Below are positions 58,238-64,000 of a stretch of DNA of 64,000 nt, piece after piece. Below the pieces are notes generated by a model. It worked only from the letters and a program-made list of their open reading frames with translations. It made no database searches and was not told where the DNA came from. The translations under genes were made by a program, and so were the position numbers. The DNA is from Eriocheir sinensis (lineage: Eukaryota; Arthropoda; Malacostraca; Decapoda; Varunidae), in NCBI RefSeq assembly GCF_024679095.1, contig NW_026110518.1:310001-374000 (forward strand). The letters run 5' to 3'. Each line of letters starts with the position of its first letter. Within the stretch, counting starts at the first letter, position 1.

Positions 58238-58790
58238 AAAGGGATTATATGATGGAATAATTGTGCCGACGATCACTTATGCAAGTAAGATGTGGACAGG
58301 GAATGAAAACCAATGTGCAGGATACAGGCAGTAGAAATGAGCTTCCAAAGAAGAGCTTGTGGGGAAGGAGAATAGATGAATAATGATAATACTAATACTA
58401 ATCAAAGTGTATATAACACATATGGTATGTTTAGTAAAGACGAAGATATGAAATGTGGAAAGATTGAGAGGGTTAAATGTGGTATCCTGAGATGGTTTGG
58501 CCAAAAGGAAAGGATGCTGGAGAGTGAAAAGATGAAGAGGATGTATACGAGTAAGGTTGTTGCGGTGACTGAAAGAGGACGACCCCCAGTAAAATGGGAG
58601 GACAGAATGCTGAAGTATGTGAGGGAAAGGAGCAAGAAGAGTGTAAGAGGATTAGAGGATGCAAGGAGGGAATGTAAGGACAGGAATAAATGGAGACTCT
58701 TCTGCCGTGGCCATCCCCTGGGGCAATGGTTTTCAGCCTGTATTAAAAAGAAAAATCAATCAATCAATAAATAAAATAAGAAGAAAATAA
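57837..58790 (+). mobile_element. RTE/CR1-type LINE 3' fragment
   Basis: The coding remnant reads KVLVFERNKNEVVNFN, NGEKMEEVNEFKYLG, KHGSMEGETRERSVQGRR, then after a shift IIVPTITYASKMW. From 58440 it continues KCGILRWFGQKERMLE, RGRPPVKWEDRMLKYV and RNKWRLFCRGHPLGQW. I recall this C-terminal pattern as abundant in decapod genomes. It ends with a TCAA/TAAA simple repeat at 58757-58780, as many poly(A)-less LINEs do. The recognisable part begins near 57955; 57621-57836 shows nothing clear. Confidence 0.8.
58376..58774 (+). pseudogene. LINE endonuclease-RT C-terminal domain, last piece
   Basis: A 132-residue frame with the final RWFGQKERM, GRPPVKWEDRM and CRGHPLGQWF phrases of the same LINE protein. 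Roughly 130 bases of degraded sequence separate it from the first piece. Confidence 0.72.
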
Positions 58791-58837
58791 TGAAACAAAA
58801 TAAACAAGCAAAAAGATATATCCTGTATATATAATGG

Positions 58838-58870
58838 AGAGAGAGAGAGATATATATATATATATATATA
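58838..58870. repeat. (GA)n(TA)n microsatellite
   Basis: Short compound tract directly left of a candidate exon edge. Confidence 0.9.
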
Positions 58871-58872
58871 CT

Positions 58873-58991
58873 TCCCTCGCCACGTCACTTGGATTTCCAT
58901 GGACAGGGGCCAGGGGAACCTCTCGTTGCAGGGAGGGAGCCAGGCGAGCTTCACACTGCTGCTGTCCCTCCAGGCTATTCAGCTCAGCAGG
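58873..58991 (-). CDS. Candidate exon of an unidentified host gene
   Basis: On the minus strand, CTTCCCAAG precedes an open stretch LPAELNSLEGQQQCEAR, LAPSLQREVPLAPVHG, NPSDVARE, and GTATATAT follows as a possible donor. The composition is protein-like and free of transposon motifs. Both splice edges are weak and the product is not recognised. Confidence 0.3.
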
Positions 58992-59244
58992 CAACCTTGG
59001 GAAGGGTAGTGTGTTAGGCTGTTTATCTTAGTGTATCATGGCTCAGCTTATAAAGTTTTGCAGGTGCAGTATTACCCCTTTGTGTATTATATAACAGTAA
59101 TGTCACCACAATCTAAAGCGGACAGTATTGTCAGTCTTCTAACACAAAAAAGATCTAGCACATATACAGAGGAATTTTAACGGCATACTTTCTTTTCTGA
59201 GAAGTTGGGCGTGAGCAATACCTGGGTATCAAGTATGTCAAACT

Positions 59245-59567
59245 TTAAACCATATCACTCACTGGTTTGCTTCCCTTAGTTACATTCAAGCTCAGAAACT
59301 TAGCACAACAAATTACTGAGTCAGAAAAAAAAATCCAATAGTGTTCAATAAGTGACTCTTGACTGTGAGGTGTCAGCTGATGGCTGCACAGGTCTCTGAA
59401 TGCTGGAGGGCAGCAGTCCATCTGTGTGGTCCAACAATTGTCTGAAAGATGGTTCATTGAAAATTCTAAATTCGAAATAAAGTCTTCCTCTCCTACCCTG
59501 AACCCTTCTGGCAAGAGTAAGATATGACTAACTTCGATCATATATTGATTGCCTGGGAAAAAAAATA
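59245..59567 (-). CDS. Candidate exon of an unidentified host gene
   Basis: A strong pyrimidine tract TTTTTTTTCCCAG ends near 59552 on the minus strand, followed by an open frame of about 100 residues (MIEVSHILLLPEGFRVGEED, LEFSMNHLSDNC, QMDCCPPAFRDLCSHQL). It ends at the TAA at about 59245, so it could be a last exon. Six cysteines occur in 98 residues. No family recognised. Confidence 0.35.
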
Positions 59568-59657
59568 ATCACCTTTGAGGCATTATTGTAATTACACATC
59601 AATACAAACTATACACAGGTTAGTCAAACACAAAACTACAATAATTACATGGTATCA

Positions 59658-59867
59658 TTACATGTTCAAGATTTTTGCCATGGGAAGCATCGGAAGCTCA
59701 TGGTGAGGTCTTTTGAGGAGCTTGCTGCTCCCAAGTGGCACTACAGCCACTATGCCCTCCAGTGGGACTGGTGTGCTGTGATGATGATGTAATACAGCAG
59801 TAAGCTCCTCAAAAGACCTCACCATGAGCTTCCGATGCTTCCCATCATGGTCAAGTCTGTACAGCAT
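59658..59867 (-). CDS. Candidate exon overlapping a perfect inverted repeat
   Basis: The minus frame LDHDGKHRKLMVRSFEELTA, VLHHHHSTPVPLEGIVAVVP, LGSSKLLKRPHHE looks protein-like up to about residue 55. The remainder is the inverted copy of its own beginning (see 59680-59845), so only 59760-59865 is likely original coding sequence. A possible acceptor is CTGTACAG at about 59860. Unidentified. Confidence 0.28.
   Translation of the reverse strand: MLYRLDHDGKHRKLMVRSFEELTAVLHHHHSTPVPLEGIVAVVPLGSSKLLKRPHHELPMLPMAKILNM
59680..59845. repeat. Perfect 44-bp inverted repeat with 78-nt loop
   Basis: Arms 59680-59723 and 59802-59845 are exact reverse complements, containing GGAAGCATCGGAAGCTCATG in the left arm. 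The RNA would form a long hairpin on either strand. Confidence 0.95.
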
Positions 59868-60439
59868 TTGATATGTTTATAAAGGCATAATAATAATTAC
59901 AGTATGAGATATGCAACGAGCTTCCATACAAGGCCAATCCACAACAATGACAACAGATTTTAAACCACAGCTGCAACTTGCTTTGGCACTCATCTTTGCT
60001 TGTGAACTCTGCACCTGTGCTATAGAAAACCTGTCACTCAAAGTTGCATTAAATTTAACTCCTCCAGGTGGCTGGGACACAACCTCTGACAATGAGCTGG
60101 CCCTTGCCCCTAATGAGCAGCGGGTAGGGACATTGGCATAAGAGAAGCAGTCTATCTCTCTCCTACATAGAGAGGAAAAGTGGGATCTCTCTATTGCTAA
60201 TCAGTATACCATTGCATATCTTATACTACAACAATGAAATCAATCCCTTCTCCTTTTCCTCTACTAACCAAATTATCAAAATAAATCATCATTAAGCTGA
60301 TGAGAGAAAATCATGACACAAAATGCCACAAAAGTGTACATTCTTCAACACATAACCACTTTAATTTCAAATCTTGACTTTTATTTATTCCAGATAACAG
60401 CAGACTTGCAAACAGATGATCAATCAAAAACAATTACTT

Positions 60440-60608
60440 GCCTTGTTCATCCCACTGGAAGTGACATGCCCATCGCAAAACTTTCCGCTGCTCAGCACCC
60501 TTACCAGAGGCATGCTTTCTGGTCCTCACGTAGATGTTGAGTCGCTCATACAGGATGTTGTCTTCTGCAAGCCTCTGTCTGCAGGCCAACTCGTACTCCT
60601 CAACAGTA
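60440..60608 (-). CDS. Candidate exon of an unidentified host gene
   Basis: On the minus strand CATCATCAG precedes an open stretch FNYTVEEYELACRQRLAEDN, ILYERLNIYVRTRKHASG. A donor GTAAGG lies directly after the codons for HASG, at about 60496. Alternatively the frame continues to GAACAAG|GCAAGT at about 60445, a GC-AG type donor. It is charged, helix-like and free of transposon motifs. It may belong with the other minus-strand segments at 58873-59867. I do not recognise the family. Confidence 0.42.
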
Positions 60609-61194
60609 TAGTTGAACCTGATGATGAATTTTAATTGTCAATATTATGCTTCACTGCAACCAGTCAAGTAAAGTTGCATGTCAACTGGACAGACACTGAG
60701 AAAATAATGACAAGTGGTGTGTCTTTTCTGAAACAATACATAGTAATATAAACATTTTCATATTCAATACAAAGGTTAAGAGAGAGAATAAAACTGAAAT
60801 CTGTGCAGATGACAAAAAATTTCAGTGACAATACTTTAGAGGGAAATTTTATTGAACACAATTCCCTTCTTTATTCGCATGAATTTTGGTGAATATTCAA
60901 CGTACTCCCCACCAATAATAATGGATGAAAATGTTTACTTGTATCTTTTGATGTTTTGAATTAATCTTTTTTGTTCCAAATCCCAGTTTTTGCCACTGGC
61001 CACCTACAGTGCCTCAGAAAGTATATATTAGTTTGCCAGAAAAATACACTTGTCCTGCAACTAAACCTAATCTGACCATATCTATCCTAACTAACCTGAC
61101 ATAACCCTAACCCCGAGTTGCTGTGAAAAACCTGCAATAAAAAGAAAGAAAAAAAATGTAGACATTATATATAGCTAATTTACAAGATGCATCT
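60609..61194. other. Intergenic or intronic, nothing recognised
   Basis: AT-rich; no motif, repeat or exon with both splice edges was found. Confidence 0.5.
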
Positions 61195-61430
61195 CCCTCT
61201 CTCTCTCTCCCCATTATCTTGCATGGAATGGGGATGAGACTAATTGGTCTATAGTTTAAGGAATCACTGCAAGACCCTTTCTTATAGATGGGAGACACAT
61301 GAGACAATTTCCATAATTGTGGTAGAGTACCAGAGGGCATGGATAGATTAAAGAGGTAAGAGAAAGGGTAGACTAGCTTAGAGGCACATTCCTTTAAAAC
61401 TCTAGAATGAAGACGGTCAAGCCCCATTGC
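61195..61430 (-). pseudogene. LINE reverse transcriptase N-terminal fragment
   Basis: The frame MGLDRLHSRVLKECASKLVY, PFSYLFNLSMPSGTLPQLWK, VSPIYKKGSCSDSLNYRPIS is the RT 0 to RT 1 region. It ends at CKIMG, where the CT tract begins. Motifs A and C are absent. The remaining open frame to 61107 is not LINE. Confidence 0.83.
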
Positions 61431-61849
61431 GCTATCTACTTTTAGGGCCCCTCAATTAGAGTTCTACATCCCTAGGAGAGAACAGGACAGAGGAAAGAGT
61501 GCCACGACAGACCTGATGAGAGTAAATATTTGACGGAGTCTCAACAATGAAGACTGATGAGAAAGCATTTACAAACAGTTCAGACTTTAAGTTCAGGTTG
61601 TCAGTGAGAATGCCATTGTTCATGAGAGGACCAACTTAAGAAGATAATTTTCTATTTTTTTTTTTTTTATACAGGAATGGAAGAGTTTAGGCTTAGTACA
61701 GCATTGTTCAATTAGGTTAGATTCATAATTAGTTTTGGACTGGAGAACTAGATACTTAAATTGTGCATTGATTTCAATAGCTTTGAATAGTAGTTTTTGT
61801 AGAGCTAGGTGGTGTAGTCTGCCATAAGTTTGTCTAAGTTATTTATACT

Positions 61850-62840
61850 CATTCTAGCGTTTACTGCGCTGTTTGGTTATGTTACGAGGGATATGCTTTT
61901 CCCAAGGGACAGTCTTACTTGAAGGTTTCTTTTTAGGAACATACATATTAACAAGCTTGTTTAAAGAGTATGTTACAAAATTAATGGCATTGTCATGTCA
62001 GCATCAAAGTGCATAAGTTCAAAGTTCCAATCGACACAACACAGGGCATTACGAATCTTGTCGTATTTACTTCGAGCCCAGTTCAACAAGGGAGGCCTAG
62101 CTCTGTCATGGAGGGTATTGCCTTGGAATAGTAATAAGGCTTTGACAACACAATGACCACAGCGGGGAAATGGGGGATAAGTGCTGACGTCTTGGATTAT
62201 GTCATATTCAGAAGAAAGGATGAGATCTAGTAAATTGCCTGAGGTTGTAAAGGTGGGTTCTAAAACTAACTGATGAGAACCAAGAGTTAGTATAAGGCCC
62301 AGAACATGGCGTCAGTTTCACTAATGTTAAGGTCAGGAACGGCATCATTCCAAGAGATGGAAGGTAGGTTAAAATCTCCCATCAAAAGAAGTTCCTTACC
62401 CAGGCTAATGTTATACATATAATTAATAAGTGCTACATAGCCGGTATGTGTCATGAGTGTAAGAGGGGGGGGACGATAAACAGTTAATATATATAGGTTA
62501 AATGTGGGGAGAAATATGGTCTAAGTATTAGGGAATGGCTCTGGATCATTGTGAACAACTGCCTTGATATTATTATTGATATATTTACAAACACCAAACT
62601 TAGGAATAAGAGAAGCAAAATAATTATGAAATATTGATTACCCATTAATATTAACAACTGAATCTTGAGTAACAGGGTTAAGCCAAGATTCAGTAACAGA
62701 AAATTGAAAATTCATGCTCAAAACAATTTTTTTTTGACCCAAGGTAATCAACCTTATTAGATAAACAATTCAAGTTAGAGAGAGCTATGTACAATAGACT
62801 GTATCCTGTAGAGATAGGGAAGAAAGGTGTTGCATGGTTA
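61850..62840 (-). pseudogene. APE-type endonuclease and linker of the same LINE
   Basis: The catalytic LLMGDFNLPSISW phrase lies at about 62382-62345. Farther left are LLDLILSSEYDIIQDV, an IRNALCCVDWNFE linker and SKTVPWEKHIPRNI near 61900. They lie in different frames with several stops. The product would nick target DNA. Confidence 0.77.
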
Positions 62841-62899
62841 GATGTTAATGAGTAGGGACCAGAGTCCCTGTCCCATCAACATTCGGTAAAGGGGCACCA

Positions 62900-63540
62900 G
62901 TGCCGACACCACCGTGAAGTATACCACAGGTCCCCAAGATCGTTTAGGGAAGGGGATAGGCATAACTTGAAAAGAGGTATAACTCGAAAAGTAGACGTTT
63001 GCGACAGAAATGAGGTACAAAATCATGCAATTCACTACATCTATCACCAGAAAAACATGAACCACGTAAGAAAATCGTTGGTTGGGTGAAACTGTAAATT
63101 GTCCGATCGTAATGAGGTAGTGTCTTTAATCTTGGCCAGTAATAGGTCTGACTTGATAGGCACCACCTCGTCGAGGGTGATGGACGTATTACTATCTAGA
63201 AAAAAGGTGGTAACATCATTAAATTTCTGAGGAAGGGCATCAACATCTGATCCTAAACCTCTTATAATTACAGAATCAGCACTTTTCTCTCTCTTCCTAA
63301 TTTCCAAGGCTTCTTCATGTAAGAAGGTGTGAATTTCAGCTGTAGAGGGTAGTGAGGAGTGGTCAAGAGTGGTGAGAAGATTCTGGTGGTTAGTTTTTGA
63401 ATTGCTTATTTCTACAGTTGGGTTGGCAACAGCGCTGGCATGGTTAGCTTTTAAATTGCTTATTTCTTCAGTTAAGTTGGCAACAGCACTGGCAAGACCC
63501 TTTACTGTCTTAAAGAGTTGAGATATATCCTTGCTGTTGG
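62900..63540 (-). pseudogene. LINE ORF1, coiled-coil and RNA-binding-like part
   Basis: From 63540 leftwards: a heptad-like region SQLFKTVKGLASAVANLTEE with a tandem 54-bp (18-codon) duplication at 63389-63496, then the frame 63307-63044. That frame gives KREKSADSVIIRGLGSD, VTTFFLDSNTSITLDEVVPI, LLLAKIKDTTSLRSDNL, which resembles the RRM-like domain of LINE ORF1 proteins. A stop near 63546 separates it from the PHD part. Ends are approximate. Confidence 0.65.
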
Positions 63541-63561
63541 AAGACTAACTATTATTACGAT

Positions 63562-63834
63562 TTAGGCATCGGCAACAGGAAGTGCAAACATAACATAGGC
63601 CATGATCAGAATAATCAACAACATTATTGAAGGCTTTGTAGGGAAGTCCTGAGCACCATGGGTCCATACAGAGCAATGCTCACACTCCAGTGAGTCTTCG
63701 TCCCCAATGGCAATCCCACAAGTGCCACAAGGGTAAACTGATGGAACAAATTTACTGGTATTTATCGCTTCACTCAAACAAGGATCTGAGGTAGATGTAC
63801 TGCGTACACCACGACCCTTTTCCCTACCAGTCAT
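63562..63834 (-). pseudogene. LINE ORF1, PHD-finger N-terminus
   Basis: Starts MTGREKGRGVRSTSTSD and contains a zinc-finger-like series PCGTCGIAIGDEDSLECEHC followed by SVWTHGAQDF. In PHD fingers the last part is WxHxxC; here the C appears replaced (AQD). PHD-type ORF1 N-termini are known in CR1, L2 and Jockey relatives. The final 30 residues are hydrophobic and probably out of frame. Confidence 0.72.
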
Positions 63835-64000
63835 GGCTGGGACTTACCGGTGGGCTAGGCTCACCAAGGTGCGACGAAAGGCTGACCTTTCATCCTTGGG
63901 GCTGACCGGGGTGGAGACAGGCCTGTTACTATTTCGTTTATTTTGTTTATCCTTTCCACTATTCGTCTACTCACTTTCTTCGTTTATTTACTTCCTTCCG

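Larger units (their letters stand above)
61195..64000 (-). mobile_element. LINE with intact 5' side but missing 3' half
   Basis: Read from right to left: 5' UTR (64000 to 63835, possibly continuing beyond the window), ORF1, endonuclease, linker, then the first third of RT. RT breaks off at a CT-rich tract at 61195-61212. Most LINE copies lose the 5' end; this one lost the 3' end, so a later deletion or rearrangement is likely. Confidence 0.8.

Noticed and set aside
59877..60141. Overlapping open frames on both strands (71 and 76 codons)
   Set aside because: Neither has convincing splice edges or a known motif, and the two strands are equally open, so I could not choose.
60313..60634. Plus-strand frames over 60313-60634
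   Set aside because: They overlap the better-supported minus-strand candidate exon, which has splice-like edges.

Overview
This is a eukaryotic window, most likely from a decapod crustacean such as a crab or shrimp. The grounds are the long dinucleotide microsatellites, spliced-looking exons, and several retroelement families that I recall, from memory, as common in decapod assemblies. There is no operon-like gene packing. I recognise no rRNA, no tRNA and no complete host gene.

Positions 1-39640 are almost entirely one AT-rich satellite with a monomer of about 45 bp. The array switches orientation about 26 times and carries eight long (TA)n tracts. A minus-strand LINE copy sits at 7325-9223, and a 215-bp piggyBac-type MITE has jumped into it. 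The T-rich strand of the monomer contains no stop triplet in any frame, so the array yields many long spurious reading frames.

Positions 39640-52600 are a nest of mobile elements. A short LTR with a tRNA-Leu primer-binding site faces an inverted, diverged LTR end near 42719, with a minus-strand retropepsin remnant between them. A plus-strand Ty3/Gypsy pol remnant follows (43505-46181), then an env-like gene resembling the baculovirus F / errantivirus Env family. Env is split by a CR1-like LINE (47131-51298). That LINE is itself split by a DNA transposon with terminal inverted repeats (48883-50627). An LTR-like segment and a second tRNA-Leu-like primer site follow env.

Positions 52600-58830 hold compound microsatellites, a second DNA element with different inverted repeats (53211-55935), and two LINE tails (56880-57620 and about 57837-58790). 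The two DNA elements carry the N-terminal and C-terminal parts of what appears to be one uncharacterised protein family. This is the best candidate for an undescribed mobile system here.

Positions 58830-61195 contain four open segments with some splice-like edges on the minus strand, possibly an unidentified host gene. They also contain a perfect 44-bp inverted repeat. Positions 61195-64000 are a minus-strand LINE that keeps its 5' end (ORF1 with PHD finger, coiled coil and RNA-binding-like region, then endonuclease) but loses its 3' half at a (CT)n tract.

Almost every coding region is broken by stops or frameshifts, so this is a graveyard of transposons beside a satellite array, not an active gene cluster.
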